DNA of 64,000 nucleotides, taken from NCBI RefSeq assembly GCF_021026375.1, contig NZ_JAJNDB010000006.1, positions 124,001 through 188,000 on the forward strand. The letters are read 5' to 3'. Under the pieces are notes generated by a model. The model ran no database searches. It saw only the letters and a program-made list of their open reading frames with translations, and was not told where the DNA came from. Every line of letters begins with the position of its first letter. Positions within the stretch are counted from its first letter, which is position 1. Shown here one piece after another: positions 34,542-43,016 of the stretch. Both the position numbers and the translations under genes were made by a program. The stretch is from Actinomycetospora endophytica. GTDB lineage: Bacteria; Actinomycetota; Actinomycetes; Mycobacteriales; Pseudonocardiaceae.

Positions 34542-36470
34542 ATGGCCTTTACCGTCCAGATGCCTGCTCTCGGCGAGAGCGTCACCGAGGGCACCATCAC
34601 CCGGTGGCTGAAGCAGGAGGGCGACCACGTCGACGTCGACGAGCCGCTGCTGGAGGTCTCGACCGACAAGGTCGACACCGAGATCCCCTCGCCCCAGGCC
34701 GGGGTGCTGCAGCGGATCGTCGCGAACGAGGACGACACCGTGGAGATCGGCGGTGACCTCGCGGTCATCGGCGACGAGTCCGAGGGCTCCGGGGGCGGTT
34801 CCGGCGGGGGGTCCGCCCAGCCGTCCCAGGCCGCCGAGCCGGAGCCGGAGCCCGAGCCGGAGCCGGAGCCCGCGCCGCAGGCCGCCGAGCCCGAGCCGGC
34901 CGCGTCGTCGTCGGGTGGCTCGTCGTCGGGCGGCTCGTCGTCGGGTGGCTCGTCGTCGGGCGGGTCCTCCGGTGGCTCGTCCGGCGGGTCGGGGACGTCG
35001 GTCGAGATGCCGGCCCTGGGCGAGTCGGTCACCGAGGGCACGATCACCCGCTGGCTCAAGCAGGTCGGCGACACGGTCGAGGTCGACGAGCCGCTGCTCG
35101 AGGTCTCCACGGACAAGGTCGACACCGAGATCCCCTCGCCGGTCGCCGGGACGCTGCTGGAGATCCGGGCGAACGAGGACGACACCGTCGAGGTCGGCGG
35201 CGTGCTCGCCGTCGTCGGGAGCGGGAGCCCGTCCTCGGGTGGCGGTCAGGGCGCCTCGCAGCCCGAGCCCCCGGCCGCACCGGCCCCGGCGCCCGAGCCG
35301 GCCCCGGAGCCGCAGCGCGCGCCGGAGCCCGAGCCGCAGCCCGCGCCGTCCGGCGCCGACGACGAGGTCAGCCACGAGACCGCCGCCCCGGCCGCCTCGA
35401 GCAGCCCGGCCGACGCCGGCGGTGGCGCCTCGCCGTCGTCGAACGGTGACGGCGGCGGCCAGGGCGGCGCCCCGTACGTGACGCCGCTCGTGCGCAAGCT
35501 CGCCTCCGAGCGCGGCGTCGACCTCTCGGTGATCAGCGGCACCGGCGTCGGCGGGCGCATCCGCAAGCAGGACGTCGTCGCCGCCGCCGACGAGCAGGAC
35601 CAGCAGAAGGCCGCGTCGGCCCCGTCGTCGAGCCCCCAGCCGGCCGCGGCCGCGTCGGGCGGGTCCGGATCGGGTGCGGTGCATGGTGGCGAGGTGCAGA
35701 AGCCGACCGGGGCGGGCGCGGCGATCCCGCAGCCCGACGAGTCGGGCCTGCGCGGCACCACGCAGAAGCTCTCGCGGCGCCGGGCGACCATCGCCAAGCG
35801 CATGGTGGAGTCGCTGCAGACCTCCGCGCAGCTCACGACGGTGGTCGAGGCCGACGTCACCCGGATCGCGCGGCTGCGCGACCGGGCGAAGGCCGACTTC
35901 GCGGCCCGCGAGGGCGTGAAGCTCTCGTTCCTGCCGTTCATGGCGCTCGCCACCGTCGAGGTGCTGAAGGCCCACCCGGGCGTGAACGCGTCGATCGACA
36001 CCGAGAAGGGCGAGGTCACCTACCACGGCGCCGAGCACCTCGGGATCGCCGTGGACTCGCCCGCCGGGCTGATCGTGCCGGTGATCCACGACGCCGGGGA
36101 CCTCAACCTCGGCGGGCTCGCCCGCCGGATCTCCGACGTGGCCGACCGGACGCGGGCCAACAAGATCGCGCCGGACGAGCTCTCGGGCGGCACGTTCACG
36201 ATCACCAACACCGGCTCGCGCGGCGCGCTGATCGACACCCCGATCATCAACCAGCCGCAGGTCGGCATCCTGGGCACCGGGGCGGTCGTGAAGAAGCCGG
36301 TCGTGGTGACCGACAGCGAGGGCGGCGAGTCGATCGCGATCCGCTCGATGGCCTACCTCTGCCTGTCCTACGACCACCGGATCGTCGACGGCGCGGACGC
36401 CGCCCGCTTCCTCGGCTCGGTGAAGGCCCGGCTCGAGGCGGGTGCGTTCGAGGCGGACCTCGGCCTGTAG
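34542..36470 (+). CDS. sucB: 2-oxoacid dehydrogenase E2 (dihydrolipoamide acyltransferase), two lipoyl domains
   Basis: E2 core of 642 aa, DlaT-like (Rv2215; annotated sucB), which in mycobacteria serves pyruvate dehydrogenase and the antioxidant peroxidase system. Two lipoyl domains (about residues 4-78 and 150-225) each carry the lipoylation lysine in [13 protein letters not shown]. After a Pro/Ala linker comes the peripheral-subunit-binding domain ([34 protein letters not shown]) and the catalytic domain ending [21 protein letters not shown] (active-site His and Asp). The first inter-domain linker is a long Glu-Pro then Ser/Gly repeat. Lipoate for these lysines would come from lipB and lipA 1-2 kb downstream. 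Confidence 0.95.
   Translation: MAFTVQMPALGESVTEGTITRWLKQEGDHVDVDEPLLEVSTDKVDTEIPSPQAGVLQRIVANEDDTVEIGGDLAVIGDESEGSGGGSGGGSAQPSQAAEPEPEPEPEPEPAPQAAEPEPAASSSGGSSSGGSSSGGSSSGGSSGGSSGGSGTSVEMPALGESVTEGTITRWLKQVGDTVEVDEPLLEVSTDKVDTEIPSPVAGTLLEIRANEDDTVEVGGVLAVVGSGSPSSGGGQGASQPEPPAAPAPAPEPAPEPQRAPEPEPQPAPSGADDEVSHETAAPAASSSPADAGGGASPSSNGDGGGQGGAPYVTPLVRKLASERGVDLSVISGTGVGGRIRKQDVVAAADEQDQQKAASAPSSSPQPAAAASGGSGSGAVHGGEVQKPTGAGAAIPQPDESGLRGTTQKLSRRRATIAKRMVESLQTSAQLTTVVEADVTRIARLRDRAKADFAAREGVKLSFLPFMALATVEVLKAHPGVNASIDTEKGEVTYHGAEHLGIAVDSPAGLIVPVIHDAGDLNLGGLARRISDVADRTRANKIAPDELSGGTFTITNTGSRGALIDTPIINQPQVGILGTGAVVKKPVVVTDSEGGESIAIRSMAYLCLSYDHRIVDGADAARFLGSVKARLEAGAFEADLGL
34905..34992 (+). repeat. 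Tandem repeat encoding Ser-Ser-Ser-Gly-Gly linker in E2
   Basis: A 15-nt unit of the form TCGTCGTCGGGTGGC is repeated about four times and then degenerates to TCCTCCGGTGGC-type units. It encodes (SSSGG)n joining the two lipoyl domains. Repeat number can change in frame, altering arm length. Confidence 0.8.
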
Positions 36471-36483
36471 CCGGTTCGCGCGC

Positions 36484-36542
36484 TTCTGACCGAGGGGCCC
36501 CTTCGCTCGATCTGTTCGAGTGACGGGCCCCTTCGCTCAGAA
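36484..36542. terminator. 59-nt palindrome after sucB (family C)
   Basis: Arms 36484-36510 and 36516-36542 (27 nt each) pair with a few mismatches and one shift around TCTGT. The right arm contains GGGCCCCTTCGCTCAGAA. The 18-nt stretch CCCTTCGCTCAGAACGCC is repeated exactly at 43204-43221, and the reverse complement of the left arm matches 52100-52119 in 19 of 20 bases. It begins 14 bp after the sucB stop. Confidence 0.65.
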
Positions 36543-36584
36543 CGCCAGGTCGCGCGCGGCGGCGGTCTCCGCGACGATCACGCC

Positions 36585-37475
36585 ATGCGCGTCGTCATCT
36601 CCGGTTCGTCCGGACTCATCGGTACCGCCCTGGTGCCCCACCTGCGCAGCGCCGGGCACGAGGTCGTCCGCCTCGTCCGGCGCACACCGCAGGCGCCCGA
36701 CGAGCGCGGGTGGGACCCGCCGTCGGGACGCACCGACGCCGGCGCCCTCGACGGCGCGGACGCGGTGATCAACCTCTCCGGAGCCGGGATCGGCGACAAG
36801 CGCTGGACCGGGGCCCGCAAGCAGGAACTGCGCGACAGCCGCCTCGTGCCGACCGACGTGCTCGCCCGCGCGGTCGCCGCCCAGGGCATCCCGCTGATGA
36901 TCAACGGGTCCGCGGTGGGCTTCTACGGCGACACCGGGGCGGTCGCCGTCGACGAGTCCGGCCCGCGCGGCCGCGGTTTCCTCGCCGACCTCGTGCGCGA
37001 CTGGGAGAACGCCACCGCCCCGGCCACCGAGGCGGGCGCTCGGGTGGTGACCGTCCGCACCGGGCTGGTGCTCTCTCCCGCCGGCGGGCTCCTGGGCATC
37101 ATGCGGCCGATCGTGAAGGCCGGCCTCGGCGGACGGCTGGGCTCCGGCGAGCAGTTCTGGCCCTGGGTCAGCCTCGACGACGAGGTCGGTGCGATCACCT
37201 ATGCGCTGGAGCACGACTCCGTCGTCGGGCCGGTCAACGCCACCGGCCCCTCCCCCGTGACCTGCACCGAGTTCACGAAGACGCTGGCCTCGGCGCTGCA
37301 CCGACCGGCGCCGTGGGTCGTGCCCGGGTTCGCGATGCGGGCGGTGCTCGGCGAGTTCGCCGACGAGGGCGTGCTGGTGAGCCAGCGGGTGCTGCCCGGC
37401 GTCCTCGAGCGCGAGGGGTACACGTTCCAGCACGCGTCGGTGACCGCGGCGCTCTCGGCGGTCCTGGACGGCTGA
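36585..37475 (+). CDS. TIGR01777-family NAD(P)-dependent epimerase/oxidoreductase
   Basis: Extended-SDR protein of 296 aa, equivalent to Rv2216 and to SulA/YfcH-type proteins. N-terminal VVISGSSGLIGTALVPHL binds the nucleotide (GxxGxxG); VINLSGAGIGDKRWT, SAVGFYGD, DESGPRGRGFLADLVRDWE and VRTGLVLSPAGGLL are typical of the family, whose substrate is unknown. The ATG at 36585 has no ribosome site but GACGAT 6-7 nt upstream, so it may be leaderless. Position between E2 and lipB is conserved in actinobacteria, which hints at a tie to lipoate metabolism, an unproven inference. Confidence 0.9.
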   Translation: MRVVISGSSGLIGTALVPHLRSAGHEVVRLVRRTPQAPDERGWDPPSGRTDAGALDGADAVINLSGAGIGDKRWTGARKQELRDSRLVPTDVLARAVAAQGIPLMINGSAVGFYGDTGAVAVDESGPRGRGFLADLVRDWENATAPATEAGARVVTVRTGLVLSPAGGLLGIMRPIVKAGLGGRLGSGEQFWPWVSLDDEVGAITYALEHDSVVGPVNATGPSPVTCTEFTKTLASALHRPAPWVVPGFAMRAVLGEFADEGVLVSQRVLPGVLEREGYTFQHASVTAALSAVLDG

Positions 37476-37486
37476 CCCCGCGCGAT

Positions 37487-37509
37487 GTCAGCAACGGACC
37501 ATCGCTGAC
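37487..37509. repeat. Hairpin between epimerase gene and lipB (family D)
   Basis: GTCAGC and GCTGAC pair around an 11-nt loop 11 bp after the epimerase stop. It shares CCATCGCTGACGC with the palindrome inside the MFS-USP gene. It may be a terminator for the epimerase gene. Confidence 0.45.
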
Positions 37510-37550
37510 GCGGCGCCGTCGTGACACCGCACCGGGGTAACGTCGCGCGC

Positions 37551-38285
37551 ATGGGCTCCCACCGCGCGAGCAGCGACCCGATGCAGGTCCTCGAGCTCGG
37601 CACCGTCGAGTACACGCAGGCCTGGGAGCAGCAGCGGGACCACGCCGACGCGCGGGTCGCCGACACCGGCCCGGACGTGCTCATGCTGCTCGAGCACCCC
37701 AGCGTCTACACCGCGGGCAAGCGCACCCAGCCCGAGGACCGCCCGGCGGACGGCACCCCCGTCGTCGACGTCGACCGCGGCGGCCGGATCACCTGGCACG
37801 GGCCCGGTCAGCTCGTCGGCTACCCGATCCTCAAGCTGGCCGAGCCGTTCGACGTCGTCGCCCACGTGCGCCGCCTCGAGGAGGCCCTCATCGCGGTCTG
37901 CGCCGGGTACGGCCTGGAGACCGGGCGGGTCGACGGGCGCTCCGGGGTGTGGCTGGCCGCCGGCGACGGGCGTCCCGAGCGCAAGATCGCCGCGATCGGG
38001 GTGCGGGTGGCCCGCGGGGTGACGCTGCACGGGTTCGCCCTCAATGCCGACCCCGACCTCGCCGCGTTCGGCGCCATCGTCCCGTGCGGGATCGCGGACG
38101 CCGGCGTGACGAGCCTGACCGCCGAGCTCGGCCGTCGGGTCACCGTCGACGAGGTCCTGCCCGATGTCCGCGAGGCCGTCCTGGCCGCCTGCGCGGGCGA
38201 GCTGGCGGTGAGCGAGCACACCATCGCCCGCCCCGACACGACCACCGTCGGCGGCGTCGCGGTGGAGATGCTCGCCGGGCGCTGA
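37551..38285 (+). CDS. lipB: Octanoyl-[ACP]:protein octanoyltransferase
   Basis: First enzyme of lipoate synthesis, 244 aa; it moves octanoate from acyl carrier protein to lipoyl domains. Conserved parts: [54 protein letters not shown] (catalytic Lys in RKIA) and [14 protein letters not shown] (nucleophile Cys). The ATG at 37551 follows TAACGT by 7 nt and has no ribosome site, so it is probably leaderless. It is next to lipA as in Rv2217-Rv2218. Confidence 0.96.
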   Translation: MGSHRASSDPMQVLELGTVEYTQAWEQQRDHADARVADTGPDVLMLLEHPSVYTAGKRTQPEDRPADGTPVVDVDRGGRITWHGPGQLVGYPILKLAEPFDVVAHVRRLEEALIAVCAGYGLETGRVDGRSGVWLAAGDGRPERKIAAIGVRVARGVTLHGFALNADPDLAAFGAIVPCGIADAGVTSLTAELGRRVTVDEVLPDVREAVLAACAGELAVSEHTIARPDTTTVGGVAVEMLAGR

Positions 38286-38343
38286 CCCCGGGCGTGAGGT
38301 TCGCCGCCGATCATGGATCGGGCTCACGCGTAAACTGGACGAC

Positions 38344-39369
38344 GTGACCACGACGACCGGACCCGCGACCGCTCCCGAGGGACGCAAGCTGCTCCGCCTC
38401 GAGGTCCGCAACTCCCAGACGCCGATCGAGCGCAAGCCCGACTGGATCCGCACCCGCGTGCAGACCGGCCCGAACTTCTCCGAGCTCAAGGGCATGGTGC
38501 GCTCGGCGGGCCTCGCGACGGTGTGCGAGGAGGCGGGCTGCCCCAACATCTACGAGTGCTGGGAGGACCGGGAGGCGACGTTCCTCATCGGCGGCGAGCA
38601 GTGCACCCGCCGGTGCGACTTCTGCCAGATCGACACCGGCAAGCCCTCCCCGCTGGACCGTGACGAACCCCGCAAGGTCGCCGAGTCGGTCCGCCAGATG
38701 GGTCTGCGGTACTCGACGATCACCGGCGTCGCGCGCGACGACCTCGACGACGGCGGGTCCTGGCTCTACGCCGAGACCGTCCGCCAGGTGCACGAGATGA
38801 ATCCGGGCACCGGGGTGGAGCTGCTCATCCCCGACTTCGACGGTCGGGACGACCAGCTCGGCCCGGTGTTCGACGCCGCGCCGGAGGTGCTCGCGCACAA
38901 CCTCGAGACGGTGCCGCGCATCTTCAAGCGCATCCGCCCGGCGTTCCGCTACGAGCGCTCCCTCGACGTCATCCGCAAGGCGCGCGCCGCCGGGATGGTC
39001 ACCAAGTCCAACCTGATCCTCGGCATGGGCGAGACCCCTGAGGAGGTCACCGCGGCGATGCAGGACCTGCACGACGCCGGGTGCGACCTGCTGACCCTCA
39101 CCCAGTACCTGCGGCCCTCGCTGCGCCACCACCCGGTGGAGCGCTGGGTGAAGCCCGAGGAGTTCGTGGAGCACCGCGACGCCGCCCTCGAGATGGGCTT
39201 CGCGGGCGTCATGGCCGGGCCGCTGGTGCGCTCGTCGTACCGCGCGGGTCGGCTCTACGCGCAGGCCAAGCTGCACCGCGGCGAGGCGCTGCCGGAGGGC
39301 ATGGCCGAGCTCGCCGAGGAGGGCGAGGCCCGCCAGGAGGTCGGCTCGGTGCTCGCCCGGCGGGCCTGA
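38344..39369 (+). CDS. lipA: Lipoyl synthase
   Basis: Radical-SAM enzyme of 341 aa that inserts two sulfurs into octanoyl-lipoyl domains. The radical SAM cluster motif is CTRRCDFC, and the auxiliary, sacrificial [4Fe-4S] cluster is held by [12 protein letters not shown] plus the C-terminal Ser (RSSYRAG). Other family marks are [18 protein letters not shown] and GMGETPEEV. The GTG at 38344 lies 7 nt after TAAACT (38331-38336) and lacks a ribosome site, so it too is probably leaderless, with its own promoter in the 58-bp gap after lipB. Confidence 0.97.
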   Translation: MTTTTGPATAPEGRKLLRLEVRNSQTPIERKPDWIRTRVQTGPNFSELKGMVRSAGLATVCEEAGCPNIYECWEDREATFLIGGEQCTRRCDFCQIDTGKPSPLDRDEPRKVAESVRQMGLRYSTITGVARDDLDDGGSWLYAETVRQVHEMNPGTGVELLIPDFDGRDDQLGPVFDAAPEVLAHNLETVPRIFKRIRPAFRYERSLDVIRKARAAGMVTKSNLILGMGETPEEVTAAMQDLHDAGCDLLTLTQYLRPSLRHHPVERWVKPEEFVEHRDAALEMGFAGVMAGPLVRSSYRAGRLYAQAKLHRGEALPEGMAELAEEGEARQEVGSVLARRA

Positions 39370-39448
39370 GCCCGCCGTCGGGAAGCGTCCGCGTCTTTCC
39401 CCCATCTCCGTCCGGAGCGTTGCGGGCGGGTACGGCAGAATGGGTGGC

Positions 39449-40192
39449 ATGGCGAAGGACTCGGCCGGCAAGGCGACCAAGGAAGAGAAGAAGGCCGCCA
39501 AGCAGGCCTCGCGTGCGCAGCGGCGCGAGCGCTGGTCGCAGATCTGGCAGGCCTTCCAGATGCAGCGCAAGGAGGACAAGCTCCTCGTTCCGCTGATGGT
39601 CGGCGCGATCGTGCTCACCGCGCTGGTGTTCCTGGTCGTCGGCCTACTGATCGGCCAGTCGTGGTTCCTGGTGCCGATCGGCGTGCTGCTCGGCGCGGCG
39701 CTGGCGATGCTGCTGTTCGGGCGCCGCGTGCAGAACAACGTCTACACCAAGGCCGACGGCCAGCCCGGCGCGGCCGGTTGGGCGCTGGACAACATGCGCG
39801 GGCAGTGGCGGGTCACCCAGGCGGTCGCCGGGACGACGCAGCTCGACGTGGTGCACCGCGTGATCGGCCGCCCGGGCGTGGTGCTCGTGGCCGAGGGCGC
39901 CTCGCACCGCACGAAGGGTCTGCTCGCCCAGGAGAAGAAGAAGGTCTCCCGGGTCGCCGGGCAGGTGCCGATCTACGAGTTCACGGTCGGCAACGAGGAG
40001 GGCGACGTCCCGCTCTCGAAGCTGCAGCGGCACATGACCAAGCTCCCCCGCAACATCGACAAGGACCAGATGGAGACGCTCGAGAAGCGCCTCACGGCGA
40101 TCGCGGGGCGCGGTGGGCCGGCGATGCCCAAGGGGCCGGCGCCCAAGGGCGCGGGCATGAAGGGCATGCAGCGCACCGTCCGGCGCCGGTGA
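39449..40192 (+). CDS. DUF4191 membrane protein (Rv2219-like)
   Basis: Conserved actinobacterial protein of 247 aa, function unknown. A basic N-terminus (MAKDSAGKATKEEKKAAKQ) precedes two membrane helices (LLVPLMVGAIVLTALVFLVVG and WFLVPIGVLLGAALAMLLFG). The cytosolic remainder has VHRVIGRPGVVLVAEGASHRTKGLLAQEKKK, suggestive of a small nuclease-related or NERD-like fold, but I am not sure. The C-terminus is Gly/Pro/Lys-rich. I chose ATG 39449 with GGGTGG upstream; ATG 39440 is equally possible. Position lipA-DUF4191-RDD-glnA is conserved. Confidence 0.85.
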   Translation: MAKDSAGKATKEEKKAAKQASRAQRRERWSQIWQAFQMQRKEDKLLVPLMVGAIVLTALVFLVVGLLIGQSWFLVPIGVLLGAALAMLLFGRRVQNNVYTKADGQPGAAGWALDNMRGQWRVTQAVAGTTQLDVVHRVIGRPGVVLVAEGASHRTKGLLAQEKKKVSRVAGQVPIYEFTVGNEEGDVPLSKLQRHMTKLPRNIDKDQMETLEKRLTAIAGRGGPAMPKGPAPKGAGMKGMQRTVRRR

Positions 40193-40194
40193 TC

Positions 40195-40245
40195 CTCAGC
40201 GGGTTCCTCGCGCAATGATCATGAGCACACTGCGCAGCCGCTGAG
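40195..40245. terminator. Palindromic element between convergent DUF4191 and RDD genes
   Basis: CTCAGCGG (40195-40202) pairs with CCGCTGAG (40238-40245), and GCGCA/TGCGC pairs inside. It begins 2 bp after the DUF4191 stop. Probable terminator; 54 bp remain before the RDD gene ends. Confidence 0.55.
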
Positions 40246-40299
40246 CGCCGCCGACCTGCCCCACGTGCCCCTGATCAACAACGAGGCCGAGAAAGCCGC

Positions 40300-40863
40300 C
40301 TACCGCGTCCTGATCACGACGGTCCGGCTGACGCGGTCGTGGAGCCCCCGCCCGTCACGATCCATGATCAGCGCGGGGACGATGAAGAAGAGCGACGCCG
40401 TCCGCACGAGCGCCCACCCCCCGACGCGTGCCGCGCCGTCCACCCGGACCGTCCGCAGCCCCGTCAGGACCATCGCGGGGGTCTGCCCGATGACCGCGAC
40501 CGGGATCGTCACGAGCACCGCCCAGACGGCGAGGCTGAGGTAGGCGGGCGCCGGGAAGCTGATCGCGGAGGCCACCAGGCCGCCGATGAGCAGGTCGAGC
40601 AGGAACTGGCCCGCCCGACGCAGCGGCGCGGCGACGGACCCCGGCCCCTCCTCCGGGAGGCCGAGATCACGACCCGGGTAGCCCTCGGCGTCGGGCCCGG
40701 CGGCCGCGCCCGTCCGCGACGGCCTGCCGGACCCGTTCGGCTCAGCGTCCGGCACGCGACGTGTCGGTGCGGAGGCCGGAGCCCGACCTTCCGGACCTTC
40801 CGGGCGCTCGGTCGACGCCCGATCAGGCCCCTCGTCGGCGAGCCATTCACGAATCCACGACAC
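40300..40863 (-). CDS. RDD-family membrane protein
   Basis: A 187-aa protein with a soluble, Pro/Gly/Arg-rich first half (residues 10-75) and an RDD domain: LRRAGQFLLDLLIGGLVASAI, a second helix AYLSLAVWAVLVTIPVAVIG and a third WALVRTASLFFIVPALIM followed by DRDGRGLHDRVSRTVVI. It corresponds to the small membrane gene between Rv2219 and glnA1. Role unknown; RDD proteins are thought to be transporters or membrane adaptors. The GTG at 40863 lies 6 nt downstream of TAGCCT on the minus strand, so it looks leaderless. It is divergent from glnA. Confidence 0.87.
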   Translation of the reverse strand: MSWIREWLADEGPDRASTERPEGPEGRAPASAPTRRVPDAEPNGSGRPSRTGAAAGPDAEGYPGRDLGLPEEGPGSVAAPLRRAGQFLLDLLIGGLVASAISFPAPAYLSLAVWAVLVTIPVAVIGQTPAMVLTGLRTVRVDGAARVGGWALVRTASLFFIVPALIMDRDGRGLHDRVSRTVVIRTR

Positions 40864-40977
40864 TCTGACAGGCTACGGTGCCGCGGCGTCGGGATGCGCC
40901 ACGGCAACGTCGCCGATCGGTTCGTCCACGACTCGGCAGTGGGCAATGGGACGTGCTGCGGAATGTGAGTCCGTCCC

Positions 40978-41032
40978 GTTAACTGCTGCGAAACACCGGT
41001 GCGACGAGCGAGTAACGCCAACCGCTTAGCGT
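40978..41032 (+). promoter_or_regulatory. Candidate GlnR site and -10 element of glnA
   Basis: GTTAAC-tgctgc-GAAAC (40978-40994) fits one GlnR half-site pair (GTnAC-n6-GaAAC) with the right 6-nt gap; GTAAC (41012-41016) may be a second a-site. TAGCGT at 41027-41032 is a good -10, giving a start of transcription near 41039 and an 89-nt leader with AGAAGGAG. The GlnR-like pair would lie about 45-61 bp upstream of the transcript start, an activator position. The 264 bp between RDD and glnA hold nothing else that I recognise. Confidence 0.55.
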
Positions 41033-41127
41033 CCGGGGTCACCTGATGTGGTGAGCGAACCCCGACCGGGCGGGGGACACCCGCTCGTCCGCACCACAGT
41101 GTCCGGCCAGAGAAGGAGCCAGCGAGG

Positions 41128-42549
41128 GTGTTCAACAACCAGGACGAGGTCTTCAAGTACATCTCCGACGAGGGGGTGCAGTACGTCGACGTCCGGTTCT
41201 GTGACCTCCCCGGCCAGATGCAGCACTTCACCGTGCCTGCCTCGGAGTTCGGCGGCGGCGTCTTCACCGACGGCCTCGCCTTCGACGGCTCCTCGGTCAC
41301 CGGGTTCCAGACCATCAACGAGTCGGACATGACGCTGCTGCCCGACGTGGCGACCGCGCGCATCGACCCGTTCCGGGCCCAGAAGACCCTGAACATGAAC
41401 TTCTTCGTGCACGACCCGCTGACGCTCGAGGCCTACAGCCGCGACCCCCGCAACGTCGCCCGCAAGGCGGAGAACTTCCTGTCGACGGTCGACGTCGCCG
41501 ACACCTGTTTCTTCGGGCCGGAGGCGGAGTTCTACATCTTCGACTCGGTGCAGTACGAGTCGACGATGAACACCCAGATGTACAAGGTCGACGCGATCGA
41601 GGGTGTCTGGAACACCGGCCGTGACGAGCCGGGCGGCAACAAGGGCTACAAGATCGCCGCCAAGGGCGGGTACTTCCCGGTCGAGCCCACCGACCAGACC
41701 TCGGACCTGCGCGCCGCGATCGGCACGAACCTCATGAACTCCGGCTTCGAGCTGGAGAAGCTGCACCACGAGGTCGGCACCGGCGGCCAGGCCGAGATCA
41801 ACTACAAGTTCAACACGCTGCTGCACGCCGCGGACGACCTGCAGCTGTTCAAGTACATCGTCAAGAACACCGCCTGGCAGGCCGGCAAGACCGTCACGTT
41901 CATGCCGAAGCCGATCGCCGGCGACAACGGCTCGGGCATGCACTGCCACCAGTCGCTGTTCAAGGGCGGCGAGCCGCTGTTCTACGACGAGAACGGCTAC
42001 GCCGGCCTCTCGGACATGGCCCGCCACTACATCGGCGGCATCCTGCACCACGCGCCGTCGCTCGTGGCCTTCACCAACGCCACGGCGAACTCGTACCACC
42101 GCCTGGTGCCCGGCTTCGAGGCACCGATCAACCTGGTCTACTCGAACCGCAACCGTTCGGCCTGCGTCCGCATCCCGATCACGGGCAACAACCCGAAGGC
42201 CAAGCGCCTCGAGTTCCGCTGCCCCGACTCGTCGGGCAACCCGTACCTGTCCTTCGCCGCCATGATGATGGCGGGCCTCGACGGCATCCGGAACAAGATC
42301 GAGCCGCCGACGCCGGTCGACAAGGACCTCTACGAGCTCCCGCCGGAGGAGGCCGCCAACATCGCGCAGGTGCCGGCCAGCCTGGACGCCGCGGTCGACA
42401 ACCTCGAGGCCGACCACGACTACCTCCTCGAGGGCGGCGTGTTCACCTCCGACCTCATCGAGAAGTGGGTCGAGCTCAAGCGCGACGACGTGACCGGCCT
42501 GCGTCTGCGGCCGCACCCGTACGAGTACGAGCTGTACTACAACTGCTGA
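41128..42549 (+). CDS. glnA: Glutamine synthetase, type I-beta (GlnA1-like)
   Basis: Dodecameric ammonia-assimilating enzyme of 473 aa. Marks: [17 protein letters not shown] (latch/active site), [18 protein letters not shown] region [33 protein letters not shown] and the adenylylation loop [12 protein letters not shown] with its Tyr. So activity can be switched by the GlnE encoded just downstream on the other strand. The GTG at 41128 has AGAAGGAG 9 nt upstream. It corresponds to Rv2220 and ends in a strong hairpin. Confidence 0.97.
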   Translation: MFNNQDEVFKYISDEGVQYVDVRFCDLPGQMQHFTVPASEFGGGVFTDGLAFDGSSVTGFQTINESDMTLLPDVATARIDPFRAQKTLNMNFFVHDPLTLEAYSRDPRNVARKAENFLSTVDVADTCFFGPEAEFYIFDSVQYESTMNTQMYKVDAIEGVWNTGRDEPGGNKGYKIAAKGGYFPVEPTDQTSDLRAAIGTNLMNSGFELEKLHHEVGTGGQAEINYKFNTLLHAADDLQLFKYIVKNTAWQAGKTVTFMPKPIAGDNGSGMHCHQSLFKGGEPLFYDENGYAGLSDMARHYIGGILHHAPSLVAFTNATANSYHRLVPGFEAPINLVYSNRNRSACVRIPITGNNPKAKRLEFRCPDSSGNPYLSFAAMMMAGLDGIRNKIEPPTPVDKDLYELPPEEAANIAQVPASLDAAVDNLEADHDYLLEGGVFTSDLIEKWVELKRDDVTGLRLRPHPYEYELYYNC

Positions 42550-42555
42550 TCGACC

Positions 42556-42599
42556 CACGACGGCCCGGTCACCCCGCTCGGGGTGGCCGGGCCGTCGTG
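42556..42599 (+). terminator. Terminator hairpin after glnA
   Basis: A 20-bp stem (42556-42575 with 42580-42599, one G-T pair) around GCTC starts 6 bp beyond the stop codon. No T-tract follows. It is the strongest hairpin near glnA and also faces the end of the leftward small gene. Confidence 0.8.
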
Positions 42600-42646
42600 C
42601 TGTGCAGGGCCGGTGACGACGGCGGGTGCGGCCTCCGGTGGGCAGG

Positions 42647-42892
42647 TCACCGGCGGTCGCGCAGGTCCTCGCGCGGGGAGAGCGCCGCGGCCGCGACGTA
42701 CTGGTAGACGTAGCGGACCTCCTCGCCCTGGCTGATCGGCACGCAGACCCAGCCGACCCACTCCCCCGTCGTCGTGCGCCGCCATCCGAGCAGCTCGCCC
42801 GGGACGCGACTCTGCAGGTCCACGCCGTCCGGGACCGCCCGCGGCGGCCGACCGGACGGTCGCGGGTAGGCCACGGCGAGGTCCACCCACAC
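42647..42892 (-). CDS. Small unknown protein downstream of an SOS box
   Basis: An 81-aa protein rich in Val, Trp and Tyr (VWVDLAVAYPRPSGRPP, then GELLGWRRTTTGEWVGWVCVPISQGEEVRYVYQYV), which reads like a genuine small beta-rich domain. I do not recognise it. The GTG at 42892 has GAGG 8 nt upstream. The frame stays open to a GTG at 42967, but that codon lies within the LexA-type palindrome 42960-42975, so the longer start is unlikely if the box is functional. It converges on glnA. It may be one of two genes served by that box. Confidence 0.55.
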   Translation of the reverse strand: MWVDLAVAYPRPSGRPPRAVPDGVDLQSRVPGELLGWRRTTTGEWVGWVCVPISQGEEVRYVYQYVAAAALSPREDLRDRR

Positions 42893-42959
42893 CCGGCGGA
42901 CCTCGGTGCGCTGGAGCGCGCCCGAGCGCTCGTTCCTCCGCTGCGCCGGGCCTCGCTCG

Positions 42960-42975
42960 TCGAACACGTGTTCGA
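42960..42975. promoter_or_regulatory. Perfect LexA/SOS box
   Basis: TCGAACACGTGTTCGA is a perfect 16-bp palindrome matching the actinobacterial and mycobacterial LexA consensus TCGAAC-N4-GTTCGA without a mismatch. On the right it runs into GATGAT (42974-42979), a possible -10 for rightward transcription. The nearest genes are two small unknown ones (42647-42892 leftward, 43017-43286 rightward); glnE ends 261 bp away and faces the box. Confidence 0.8.
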
Positions 42976-43016
42976 TGATGACGGGTCACCCCGTCCGGAC
43001 GCCACCGGGCCCGCCG

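Noticed and set aside
36504-36520. CTCGATCTGTTCGAG as a second SOS box
   Set aside because: The arms are CTCGA/TCGAG and lack the GAAC/GTTC core; it is simply the tip of the family C palindrome.
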